Below, piece by piece: positions 44,652 through 52,651 of a stretch of DNA of 64,000 bases (its first letter is position 1; each line of letters starts with the position of its first letter). Source of the stretch: Candidatus Zhuqueibacterota bacterium (GTDB taxonomy: Bacteria > Zhuqueibacterota > Zhuqueibacteria > Residuimicrobiales > Krinioviventaceae). A program made the position numbers and the translations under genes. The stretch lies in NCBI GenBank assembly GCA_016928775.1, contig JAFGKD010000100.1:62001-126000 (forward strand), read 5' to 3'. A model generated the notes under the pieces. That model was not told where the DNA came from. It did not search any database and worked only from the letters and a program-made list of their open reading frames with translations.

Positions 44652-46396
44652 TAGCCGCTGAAAATATAAACAGCTTTTGGGCCTCGCTTTGCATTGAAGA
44701 ACTGGTGCGAAATGGCATCACCTTTTTTTGCATCTCGCCTGGATCGCGTTCCACTCCGCTTACCCTGGCAGCCACCCGGCATGCAAAGACTGAATGTCTA
44801 CTTTGTCACGATGAACGCGGCGCCGCCTTTTGCGCCCTCGGCTATGCCAGAGCGCGCGGCCCGGCAGCCTTGATCTGCACCTCGGGTACCGCCGCCGCCA
44901 ACTATTTTCCGGCAGTCATCGAAGCGTCACTTGATGCCGTTCCAATGATCCTGTTGACTGCTGATCGGCCTCCGGAACTCCTCGAAACCGGCGCGAATCA
45001 AGCCATCCGACAACAAAAACTGTACGGTGATTATACGCGCTGGGATTTTGTTTTTCCAACACCCTCATCAGAGATATCGCCGCGGTTTGTGCTGACTACC
45101 ATCAATCAAGCCGTTTATCGCTGCCATTTTCCGGTTCCTGGCCCCGTGCACCTTAATTGTATGTTCCGCGAACCTCTGACACCTGAACCGATCGGTTTTA
45201 CACTTTCACCGGATTTTAAGTTTGAAGGCTGGCAAAACAGCAGCAAGCCATTCACATCCTATTCGCCTGGACAAAACACTCTGCAGACGAAAAGCCTCCA
45301 TGCTCTCGCTGCTCTGCTTGACCGGACTGAAAAAGGTCTGGTGATTGTTGGCAGACGGCCCGCCCAGCAACAGCAATCACTACAAGTGCCGCATTTTCTG
45401 CACGCCCTCAATTGGCCGGTGTACGCCGACATTGGGTCAGGTCTCCGACTTGGTCCCCCCAAGTGGCCAGTGTGGGACGAAAAATATTTCTATTCTAACC
45501 GGCTCTGCACTTCGTGGCAGCCGGACAGCGTGTTGCAGATTGGCGGATCATTCATTTCAAAACGCTTGCAGTCCTGGCTCGAGCACAATCCGCCGAGTCA
45601 CTATATCCATTGTGATACAAATCCACGGCGACAAGATCCCGGACATCTGATCACGGAACGCTACGATATTGATTTTGAGTTGTGTTGCGGCGAGCTTGCC
45701 GTACAAATTCATCCGTCCGCTCCGTCGTTCGACTTTCAGCTTATCAATGATTTAATACACAGCGTCGATGCAGAAGCAGAAAAGACGTTATCCCTGGAAA
45801 CGTTGAATGAGCCGGGTGTAGCCATGCTGGTGTCGCGCCTCATCCCCGGCCAGCACGGGCTTTTTTTAGGAAACAGCCTGCCCATCCGCGACATGAATAC
45901 GTTCGCACTCCGGGATGGTCCGGCAGTACCCGTCGCCACCAACCGCGGCGCCAGCGGCATAGACGGCAGCATCGCCACAGCCGTCGGTTTCGCCTGTGGT
46001 CTTGCCCGGCCGGTCACGGCGATTATTGGCGATGTGGCGGCGCTGCATGACCTGAACTCGCTGATCCTGATGAAAAAAGCGCCGCCGATTTTTCTGATCA
46101 TCATCAATAATAATGGCGGCGGACTTTTTTCCTTTTTGCCCATCTCGCAATACAAACAGGATTTCGAAACCTGGTTTGAGACGCCGCACAACCTAAGCTT
46201 TGAAAAGGCGGCGCAGCTTTTTGACGTGCCCTGGGCGCAGCCAACGTCAATGGCTGTTTTCAAAGACGTCTATCGCCGTGCCTGCTTGGACGAGAAATCG
46301 ATTATTATCGAAATACAAACCAACAAAAGAGATAATTTTACCCTGCACCAGCAGGTTGAGCAAAAAATGGCCCGTTTTATCAATTCCAAGCTATGA
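44648..46396 (+). CDS. menD: SEPHCHC synthase (MenD)
   Basis: This 582-residue thiamine-diphosphate enzyme joins isochorismate and 2-oxoglutarate to give SEPHCHC. Motifs: ITFFCISPGSRSTPLTLAA at about residues 21-39, DERGAAFCALGYARARG, ICTSGTAAANYFPAVIEA, and the TDP-binding C-domain GDVAALHDLNSLILM with NNNGGGLFSFLP. Although the frame opens upstream at 44594, ATG 44648 overlaps the menF stop and gives the expected N-terminus (MIAAENINSFWAS). The end overlaps the menH start by four bases. Confidence 0.94.
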   Translation: MIAAENINSFWASLCIEELVRNGITFFCISPGSRSTPLTLAATRHAKTECLLCHDERGAAFCALGYARARGPAALICTSGTAAANYFPAVIEASLDAVPMILLTADRPPELLETGANQAIRQQKLYGDYTRWDFVFPTPSSEISPRFVLTTINQAVYRCHFPVPGPVHLNCMFREPLTPEPIGFTLSPDFKFEGWQNSSKPFTSYSPGQNTLQTKSLHALAALLDRTEKGLVIVGRRPAQQQQSLQVPHFLHALNWPVYADIGSGLRLGPPKWPVWDEKYFYSNRLCTSWQPDSVLQIGGSFISKRLQSWLEHNPPSHYIHCDTNPRRQDPGHLITERYDIDFELCCGELAVQIHPSAPSFDFQLINDLIHSVDAEAEKTLSLETLNEPGVAMLVSRLIPGQHGLFLGNSLPIRDMNTFALRDGPAVPVATNRGASGIDGSIATAVGFACGLARPVTAIIGDVAALHDLNSLILMKKAPPIFLIIINNNGGGLFSFLPISQYKQDFETWFETPHNLSFEKAAQLFDVPWAQPTSMAVFKDVYRRACLDEKSIIIEIQTNKRDNFTLHQQVEQKMARFINSKL

Positions 46397-47187
46397 ATTT
46401 TCCTCTCTTGCACGCCGAACGGTTCGGCTCTCAACGCACGCCTCCGGTGCTGCTGTTGCACGGCTTTCTCGGCAGTTTAAACGACTGGGATCAAGTGATC
46501 CGCCTGCTCAACCAGGATGTTGATTTTCTTGCCATCGATCTCCCCGGTCATGGTGCAAGCCGGTACATTGGGCTGGATTATGATTTCGATCGGACAGCAG
46601 CGGAAATCATAAAAATCCTCGATGATCAGGGCGTTGCTACGTGCCCGTTGGCAGGCTATTCCATGGGGGGACGAATTGCGCTTTATACCGCGGTAAAATT
46701 TCCACAGAGATTTTCGCATCTTGTGCTCGAATCCTGTACCGCCGGTGTTCGGGAATCTCAAGAGCGACAGTACCGACTCAAATTCGAGCACGAGCTTTGC
46801 CAAAAGCTCTCCAGCATGTCCATGCCGGAGTTTATAAACGACTGGTACAATGCCGGTTTGTTCGATTCCCTTCGTCAGCATGCACGATTCAACGAGCTGG
46901 TTGAAGCGCGCCGGCGGAATGATCCGGCTTCTTTGTCCCGAGTCGTGCACAATCTGGGGAGCGGACACATGCCGTCGCTATGGCACCCTATGCAGCATCT
47001 GCATATGCCGATCCATTTCATTTATGGCGAGCGGGATGACACGTACAAGTCGATTGCTGCGCACATGGTTCGCCAGGCTAAAAACGGTTCACTTTACGAA
47101 ATTTGCAACAGCGGTCATAATACCCATTTTGAAAATCCCGAAGAATTTTGTAATGTTATAAAAAAAGTATTGCTAAAAAAGGAATGA
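46393..47187 (+). CDS. menH: SHCHC synthase (MenH), alpha/beta hydrolase fold
   Basis: This 264-residue enzyme eliminates pyruvate from SEPHCHC to give SHCHC. The oxyanion-hole block VLLLHGFLGSLNDW is followed by the nucleophile elbow PLAGYSMGGRIALY (Ser near residue 88) and the C-terminal CNSGHNTHFENPEEF with the catalytic His. The position between menD and menB, both coupled by overlap or a short gap, supports the assignment, since fold alone would not distinguish it from other alpha/beta hydrolases. Confidence 0.9.
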   Translation: MNFPLLHAERFGSQRTPPVLLLHGFLGSLNDWDQVIRLLNQDVDFLAIDLPGHGASRYIGLDYDFDRTAAEIIKILDDQGVATCPLAGYSMGGRIALYTAVKFPQRFSHLVLESCTAGVRESQERQYRLKFEHELCQKLSSMSMPEFINDWYNAGLFDSLRQHARFNELVEARRRNDPASLSRVVHNLGSGHMPSLWHPMQHLHMPIHFIYGERDDTYKSIAAHMVRQAKNGSLYEICNSGHNTHFENPEEFCNVIKKVLLKKE

Positions 47188-47190
47188 GTG

Positions 47191-48012
47191 ATGAGCAGCT
47201 TTTCATGGCAACAGATTGGCGATTATACGGATATCAAATATCACAAACTGGATGGCATTGCCAAAATAACCATCAACCGGCCGGAGGTGCGCAATGCCTT
47301 TCGACCGTTGACCGTAAAGGAAATGATGCAGACATTTCGCGAGGCGGAAGAGGACCCGACCATTGGTGTCATTATTTTGACCGGTGAGGGCGAGAAAGCC
47401 TTTTGCGCCGGCGGCGATCAAAAAATCCGCGGTGATGCCGGTTATAAAGATGAGCAGGGCGTACATCGATTGAATGTACTGGAATTTCAGCGTCAGATTC
47501 GCCGTTCCGCCAAACCGGTCATAGCGATGGTGGCCGGCTATGCAATCGGCGGCGGACATGTATTGCATTTGATGTGCGATTTAACCATAGCGGCGGACAA
47601 CGCCCGCTTCGGCCAGACCGGTCCGCGAGTCGGTTCGTTCGATGGTGGTTTTGGCGCCAGTTATATGGCGCGCATTGTCGGACAAAAAAAAGCGCGCGAA
47701 ATCTGGTTTTTATGCCGCCAGTATGATGCGCAGCAGGCCCTCGACATGGGGCTCGTCAATGCGGTCGTGCCGTACGATAAACTGGAAGAGGAAACAGTGC
47801 AGTGGTGCCGCGAGATTTTGGCCAATTCGCCCACTGCCATTCGCTGCCTCAAGGCGGCGCTCAACGCCGACTGCGACGGACAAGCCGGTCTGCAGGAATT
47901 GGCCGGCGCGGCAACCATGCTTTTTTATATGACGCCGGAAGCCCAGGAGGGTCGAAATGCATTCAACGAAAAACGTAAACCGGATTTTTCAAAGTTTCCG
48001 CGGCAGCCGTAA
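47191..48012 (+). CDS. menB: 1,4-dihydroxy-2-naphthoyl-CoA synthase (MenB)
   Basis: This crotonase-superfamily enzyme of about 273 residues cyclises o-succinylbenzoyl-CoA. The family pattern is strong: KITINRPEVRNAFRPLTV, GEKAFCAGGDQKIRG, AGYAIGGGHVLHLMCDLTIA, FGQTGPRVGSFDGGFGASYM and KKAREIWFLCRQYDAQQAL, all diagnostic of MenB rather than general enoyl-CoA hydratases. GTG 47188 and ATG 47191 both fit; ATG 47191 is used. It follows menH with a gap of three bases. Confidence 0.95.
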   Translation: MSSFSWQQIGDYTDIKYHKLDGIAKITINRPEVRNAFRPLTVKEMMQTFREAEEDPTIGVIILTGEGEKAFCAGGDQKIRGDAGYKDEQGVHRLNVLEFQRQIRRSAKPVIAMVAGYAIGGGHVLHLMCDLTIAADNARFGQTGPRVGSFDGGFGASYMARIVGQKKAREIWFLCRQYDAQQALDMGLVNAVVPYDKLEEETVQWCREILANSPTAIRCLKAALNADCDGQAGLQELAGAATMLFYMTPEAQEGRNAFNEKRKPDFSKFPRQP

Positions 48013-48037
48013 ATAAAAAAATTCCGTGTTTTGAAAT

Positions 48038-48916
48038 ATGAACTTTAGACCGTACATCCTCGCCAGTCGCCCCAAAACGTTGCCCGCCGCTCTCGCTCCG
48101 GTTTTCATCGGTACGGCTTTGGCTTACGCTGATGGTAAAGGCCACTGGCTTTCGGCACTGTTCGCCGCACTGGGCGCGCTGCTGATCCAGATCGGCACCA
48201 ATTATGCAAATGACTACTATGACCATGTCAAAGGTTCGGATGATCACAAAACGCGCCTGGGGCCATTGCGTGCGACGGCCGCCGGGTTGGTGAAACCCGC
48301 GGCCATGCGCAACGCTTTTGTAACGGCGTTCGGCCTGGCGGTTTTAGTGGGATTCTATTTGCTGATGCGCGGCGGTTGGCCGGTGATTCTCATCGGTCTT
48401 TTTTCCATCGCCGCCGGTATACTGTACACCGGCGGGCCATACCCGCTTGGATATAATGGCTTGGGAGATATTTTTGTCTTTATTTTTTTTGGATTGGTCG
48501 CCGTTGCCGGCACGTTCTACGTGCAGACACTGGAAATGAATGTGCTCGTGCTTGTTGCCGGTGTGGCACCGGGTTTGATGTCCACTGCCATCCTGGCGGT
48601 GAATAATCTTCGCGACGAGCAAAATGATCGGCTCTCCGGCAAACGTACGCTGCCGGTCGTTTTCGGCGAGAGCTTTGGCCGACTCGAATATGTGCTCTGC
48701 CTGTTGATCGCTTGCCTCGTGCCGTTGTTTTTGGTGTCCCTGACGGGTGAACATTATTTTTCTCTTGCCGCATCTGCAGTGTTTTTTTTAGCATTACCGT
48801 CTATTCGGATCATTTATAGGGAGAAGCCGAGTCGACGCTACAACGAGGTATTGGCAAAAACCGGTCAGTTGCTCTTTCTATTCAGCATTTTATTTTCCAT
48901 CGGATGGCTGCTGTGA
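48038..48916 (+). CDS. menA: 1,4-dihydroxy-2-naphthoate polyprenyltransferase (MenA)
   Basis: This 292-residue UbiA-family membrane protein attaches the polyprenyl side chain to DHNA, giving demethylmenaquinone. About eight to nine hydrophobic helices are visible. The first aspartate-rich site is NYANDYYDHVKGSDD (about residues 63-77), followed by NNLRDEQNDRLSGKRTLPV (about 188-206), both expected to bind the prenyl diphosphate via magnesium. RPKTLPAALAPVFIGTALA near the start is typical of MenA. The end overlaps the menC start by 13 bases (or four if menC uses GTG 48913). Confidence 0.94.
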   Translation: MNFRPYILASRPKTLPAALAPVFIGTALAYADGKGHWLSALFAALGALLIQIGTNYANDYYDHVKGSDDHKTRLGPLRATAAGLVKPAAMRNAFVTAFGLAVLVGFYLLMRGGWPVILIGLFSIAAGILYTGGPYPLGYNGLGDIFVFIFFGLVAVAGTFYVQTLEMNVLVLVAGVAPGLMSTAILAVNNLRDEQNDRLSGKRTLPVVFGESFGRLEYVLCLLIACLVPLFLVSLTGEHYFSLAASAVFFLALPSIRIIYREKPSRRYNEVLAKTGQLLFLFSILFSIGWLL

Positions 48917-50016
48917 TTTACACACATTTTCACATCTATTCGTACAGTTTGCCATTCACCCGTCCCATCCACTCGATGAACCAAATATTAACAAACCGTA
49001 ATGGTTTACTGATTCAGCTGCAGATAGACGCGGGGTTGTCGGCTTTTGGGGATGTGCCGCCGTTTCCGGGATTATCCAACGAATCAATCGACATGGCGGT
49101 CAAGCAACTTGCGGCGGCAGGTCGCAAACTCGTTGGTCATACAGTGAACGAAACGAAAAGTTCTCATCCGCTGGAATTGTTAGCGGAATTAGAGACGATT
49201 TTAGCCCCCGAAGAAAGACTCTATCCCGGCGTCGCTTTTGGTATTGAATCGGTCGTGCTGGATGTGCTCGCACAAGCGGCTGGTGTAACAATTGCCGAGC
49301 TTTTAGCGCGCTCGCCCCATTTTCAAGTGAAAACCAACGGACTCATCGTTGGGGATATAAAAGAGATACCCGCGCGAGCACAGCAGTTGATCGACTCGGG
49401 CTATACATGTCTCAAAATCAAAGTGGGTCGAGGTGATGCGGCAGCGGACATCCGGATGCTTCGCGACATGAATGACCTCATCGGCCCACACATCAAAATC
49501 AGATTGGATGCCAATCGCGCCTGGACATTAAAAGAGGCTGTGCATTTTGCCAGGAGTATTGCAGCTCTGAATATTGATTATGTCGAAGAACCGCTGCAAA
49601 CGCCGGAGTTGCTCAAAGATTTTGCCGAAACCGGCCTGGCTGTGGCACTCGATGAATCCCTCGACGAAAAATGGCTGGCACAGCCGCCAGAAGGGGTTGT
49701 GGCATTCGTCCTCAAGCCCGGGATAAACGGTGGTGTCCTGGATACAATTCGTTTCATTAAAAAGGCGCAAGAGCATGACGTCAGACCGATCATCAGCTCT
49801 GCTTTTCTCAACGCAATTGGTTTAAAGATGGCCGTCATGTTGGCAGCAGCGTTCACATCACCGGACGAGGTTATGGGGCTGGATACCTCATCGTTTCTGG
49901 CGGCGGATTTCTGCCGCCTGCCGGTCAAGATAAAAAATGGCATTTTGGACGTGCGCGAGCTGAGCCAGAATATTATTATCCCGGACAAACTGATCGACAA
50001 GGTTTACTCATGCTAA
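48904..50016 (+). CDS. menC: o-succinylbenzoate synthase (MenC)
   Basis: This 370-residue enolase-superfamily enzyme dehydrates SHCHC to o-succinylbenzoate. The catalytic KxK is CLKIKVGR (about residues 177-184), with metal-binding acids in KIRLDANRAWTL and VEEPLQ and a second lysine in FVLKPGINGG. The N-terminal capping domain has FPGLSNES. ATG 48904 is used; GTG 48913 overlaps the menA stop and cannot be excluded. The end overlaps the menE start by seven bases. Other enolase-superfamily roles are possible in principle, but the operon context settles this. Confidence 0.92.
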   Translation: MAAVIYTHFHIYSYSLPFTRPIHSMNQILTNRNGLLIQLQIDAGLSAFGDVPPFPGLSNESIDMAVKQLAAAGRKLVGHTVNETKSSHPLELLAELETILAPEERLYPGVAFGIESVVLDVLAQAAGVTIAELLARSPHFQVKTNGLIVGDIKEIPARAQQLIDSGYTCLKIKVGRGDAAADIRMLRDMNDLIGPHIKIRLDANRAWTLKEAVHFARSIAALNIDYVEEPLQTPELLKDFAETGLAVALDESLDEKWLAQPPEGVVAFVLKPGINGGVLDTIRFIKKAQEHDVRPIISSAFLNAIGLKMAVMLAAAFTSPDEVMGLDTSSFLAADFCRLPVKIKNGILDVRELSQNIIIPDKLIDKVYSC

Positions 50017-51443
50017 AAAAGCAAACAACGCTCTCCTCACAAGACTGGTTGCAGCGCGGTGAAAAGCCGGCTGTTTTCACCGCGGATGAAAAAATATCCT
50101 ATCGCGAGTTGGCAATCAGAGTGAATGCACGATGTCTGCACCTGCGCAGGCTGGATTTTGTCCCCGGCAATAGATGTGCACTTTATGTGAAACCGAGTGC
50201 CGCGGCGATCGAAACCTTGTTGGCGATGTGGTCGCTCGGCATCATCGCGGTGCCGGTGAACACCCGCTTGCCGGATGCCCGGGTAAAAGAGATGCTGAAC
50301 AGCATCAATTGCACCCATGCACTGTGCGATGATGATTTTTCCGATCGCGCGCCAACGGCATTTACCCTGCAAGAGCTTGTTTCCGCTGGTGCCGAAAAGG
50401 CACTCATAGACGTGCACATGCCGCTGTCCGCACCAGCGACCATTATATTCACCTCCGGCAGCACCGGCTACGGCAAAGCCTGCCTGCACACGATTGGCAA
50501 TCACGTTTATAGTGCGTTGGGCTCCAATGAAAACATACGACTGCAGTCGGGTGATGCCTGGCTGCTGGCGCTGCCGCTCTACCACGTCTCCGGCATCGCG
50601 ATCCTGTTTCGTTGCCTGTTAGCCGGCGCGGCCATTGCCGTCCCGGATGCGAATATATCGCTTGATGAGAATGTGGCTTTTCTCGGTGCAACGCATTTAT
50701 CGCTGGTGGCGGCACAATTGGATGCATTGCTCCAGGAGACAAAATCTATCGAAAACCTGGGACATCTGAAAGCCATTCTACTTGGCGGCAGTGCCATCCC
50801 GCAAGCGCTCATAAAAAAAGCGATCGAAAATGGTTTGCCGATTGTCACAAGTTACGGCTCTACCGAAATGTCATCGCAAATTACCACGACTCGTCCCGGT
50901 GATTCTCCTGAAAAAGTGAAAACCAGCGGGCGGCTGCTGAAATACAGAGAGCTCAAAATTGCCCAGAACGGCGAAATATGGGTGCGCGGCGAAACGCTGT
51001 TTCAGGGATATCTGAACAATATCGGTCTCCAATCCGCGGTTGACGAAAACGGCTGGTTTCACACCGGTGACCTCGGCAGAATGGACTCGGACGGCTATTT
51101 GCGTGTTTTCGGTCGCAAGGACAACATGTTTATTTCCGGCGGTGAAAATATTTTTCCCGAGGAGATCGAGCGCGCCCTGGAGCAGCTTCCCGGAGTTGTT
51201 CGGGCACTTGTTATACCCGTTGATGACGCCAGGTTCGGCAAACGTCCCGTTGCCTTTGTGCACATGCTGGAAGGATATTCCACTCACAATATTGATCGGC
51301 ATGCGCTGCGGCATGTCTTGCCGGGCTATAAAATCCCGGATTTTATTTTCCCTCTGCCACAAGATGGCTATCATGTGAAACCGGACCGAAAACTTTTGCA
51401 GCAGCGAGCAAAAGAGCTGCTGCAATCAATCCGAAGCACATAA
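50010..51443 (+). CDS. menE: o-succinylbenzoate-CoA ligase (MenE)
   Basis: This 477-residue adenylate-forming enzyme activates o-succinylbenzoate to its CoA thioester. The P-loop-like motif TIIFTSGSTGYGKACLHT (about residues 149-166) is followed by the A5 motif VTSYGSTEMSSQ, then FHTGDLGRMDSDGYLRVFGRKDNMFISGGENIFPEEIE, which supplies the conserved Asp and hinge, and the C-terminal lysine in HVKPDRKLL. It closes the operon and converges with a thioesterase, overlapping its stop by 18 bases. Confidence 0.94.
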   Translation: MLKKQTTLSSQDWLQRGEKPAVFTADEKISYRELAIRVNARCLHLRRLDFVPGNRCALYVKPSAAAIETLLAMWSLGIIAVPVNTRLPDARVKEMLNSINCTHALCDDDFSDRAPTAFTLQELVSAGAEKALIDVHMPLSAPATIIFTSGSTGYGKACLHTIGNHVYSALGSNENIRLQSGDAWLLALPLYHVSGIAILFRCLLAGAAIAVPDANISLDENVAFLGATHLSLVAAQLDALLQETKSIENLGHLKAILLGGSAIPQALIKKAIENGLPIVTSYGSTEMSSQITTTRPGDSPEKVKTSGRLLKYRELKIAQNGEIWVRGETLFQGYLNNIGLQSAVDENGWFHTGDLGRMDSDGYLRVFGRKDNMFISGGENIFPEEIERALEQLPGVVRALVIPVDDARFGKRPVAFVHMLEGYSTHNIDRHALRHVLPGYKIPDFIFPLPQDGYHVKPDRKLLQQRAKELLQSIRST

Positions 51444-51833
51444 TTCCAGGCCACGCCGAATTTTACCCGGAAGGGGAATTTTTTGACCTGTTTCTTTGCT
51501 CACCGTCACATGGATGGTCTTGACGCGCCCAACCGTTTGATCCTCTTTTAGAAAATGATAAAGCAGTGCAAAAGACGAGTCACCGATTTTATCGACTTTG
51601 ATGACAATTTTGACGACATCCCCCACAACCAGCGACAGCAGATAATCGGCCTGTGCATGTACAAAAGGCATAGTGAAATCTGCTGTCGTGAGAATATAAC
51701 TGACACTGGTGCCGCACTTTGCCAGAAAAGCATCAAACGCTTCAAAAGCGAGCTCGAATATTTTGCTGTAAAACAGGATGCCGGCGGAATCGGTGTGATA
51801 AAGCTGGACTTTGGTTGTATGTACGAACGGCAT
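51426..51833 (-). CDS. Hot-dog thioesterase, probable DHNA-CoA hydrolase
   Basis: This 4HBT-type thioesterase of about 135 residues would release DHNA from its CoA thioester, the step that sits between MenB and MenA. The catalytic block VQLYHTDSAGILFYSKIFE (with Asp at the family position) lies near the N-terminus, as in 4-hydroxybenzoyl-CoA thioesterases and MenI. ATG 51833 (MPFVHTT) is preferred; ATG 51851 and further upstream starts extend the protein with residues without family counterpart. It is the only missing pathway step otherwise, and it converges with menE by 18 overlapping bases. Assigned by context and fold, not by a specific MenI motif. Confidence 0.78.
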   Translation of the reverse strand: MPFVHTTKVQLYHTDSAGILFYSKIFELAFEAFDAFLAKCGTSVSYILTTADFTMPFVHAQADYLLSLVVGDVVKIVIKVDKIGDSSFALLYHFLKEDQTVGRVKTIHVTVSKETGQKIPLPGKIRRGLELCASD

Positions 51834-51944
51834 GCGGTTTCTCCCTTTCATCGTTCCAGGCAATATAGAAAAATTGCGGCAGAATGGCAATTCCGGCGTT
51901 ATGGCTGTTTTCGACTCATCAGATTAAGCCGATAGAGTGGATAT

Positions 51945-52246
51945 GTAAAACCTCGGTCTTTGGTAGCAAGAACCTTAAGTAATTCATATACTGTATATCT
52001 CGTCCCGCCGGTCTCCGGCGGGATGCAGGGAAGGACGCTCTGCGTCCGAAGACCCAGCAGGCTGATTGGACGCTGAGCGTCCATGCTGCATTCCCCCGCA
52101 GAGCGGGTGAATGAGAGAAATATACAGTCCCAGAGGATAATATTTTTATGCTAGTTTTCTTACTCGGCAGAAGCTCTTGTCGTAGTGATGGCCTTTTTTC
52201 GATATTCTCTAATTTTTAGCCTGAACACCCAAGACTGAGGTTTTAC
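51945..52246. repeat. Nested inverted-repeat element with hairpin cluster
   Basis: The outer inverted ends are GTAAAACCTCGGTCTT (51945-51960) and AAGACTGAGGTTTTAC (52231-52246), 15 of 16 bases paired. The inner ends ACTGTATAT (51990-51998) and ATATACAGT (52120-52128) are perfect. Between these lie four tight hairpins with three-base loops: 52004-52022, 52033-52047 (GGACGC-TCT-GCGTCC), 52068-52082 (GGACGC-TGA-GCGTCC) and 52089-52113 (CATTC-C-CCCGC-AGA-GCGGG-T-GAATG). It may be a non-autonomous mobile (MITE-like) element carrying REP-type hairpins. No gene is seen in the surrounding gap 51834-52457. Confidence 0.65.
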
Positions 52247-52457
52247 TTGGATATTTATTTTGAGCTTGCATTTAAGCCTTTTAATACATATTCTAAGAGT
52301 AGAAAATCGGCCTCGCGATGGGGGCATTATGTCCGGCCACCTGTTCTTTTATCATATTTTAGCTGTTTTTGAGCAAATATACTTAAGCGATTTGTTCGTT
52401 TTGCTTTAATCTCTTTTGATCGAGATTCCAATAGCACCAAGTCCAAGGGGTGTTCCA

Positions 52458-52643
52458 ATGGTGTTTATCGCACATTCTGCTAATGAGCAGGGCGTAAGAC
52501 ATGCCCTGAAAGATCATCTTTTGTCTGTTTCTCGAATAGCGCAATCATTTGCGAAAACCGATTTGCAAAGAGAAATACTGAAATATGCGGCTGTTTTTCA
52601 TGATGCTGGACATTCAAATAGAAATCAACTAATAAAAAAATAG
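52458..52643 (+). pseudogene. Truncated Cas3 HD-domain fragment
   Basis: This short ORF codes 61 residues after an AAGGGG site and resembles the first 60 residues of a Cas3 HD nuclease domain: FIAHSANEQGVRHALKDHLLS followed by AAVFHDAGHSN, compared with FIAHRRAKDDKEQSLCTHLVR and GLLHDFGKASVAF in the complete cas3 that starts 9 bases later. It ends in a stop where the HD domain would continue and lacks the HD lysine. The sequence differs clearly from the downstream copy, so it is not a recent tandem duplicate. Probably a remnant of a replaced cas3, though a functional small HD protein cannot be excluded. Confidence 0.62.
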
Positions 52644-52651
52644 GATGCCAG

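Noticed and set aside
51899..52084. Small minus-strand ORF across the hairpin cluster
   Set aside because: It runs over the palindromic repeat and shows no coding character; no ribosome site.
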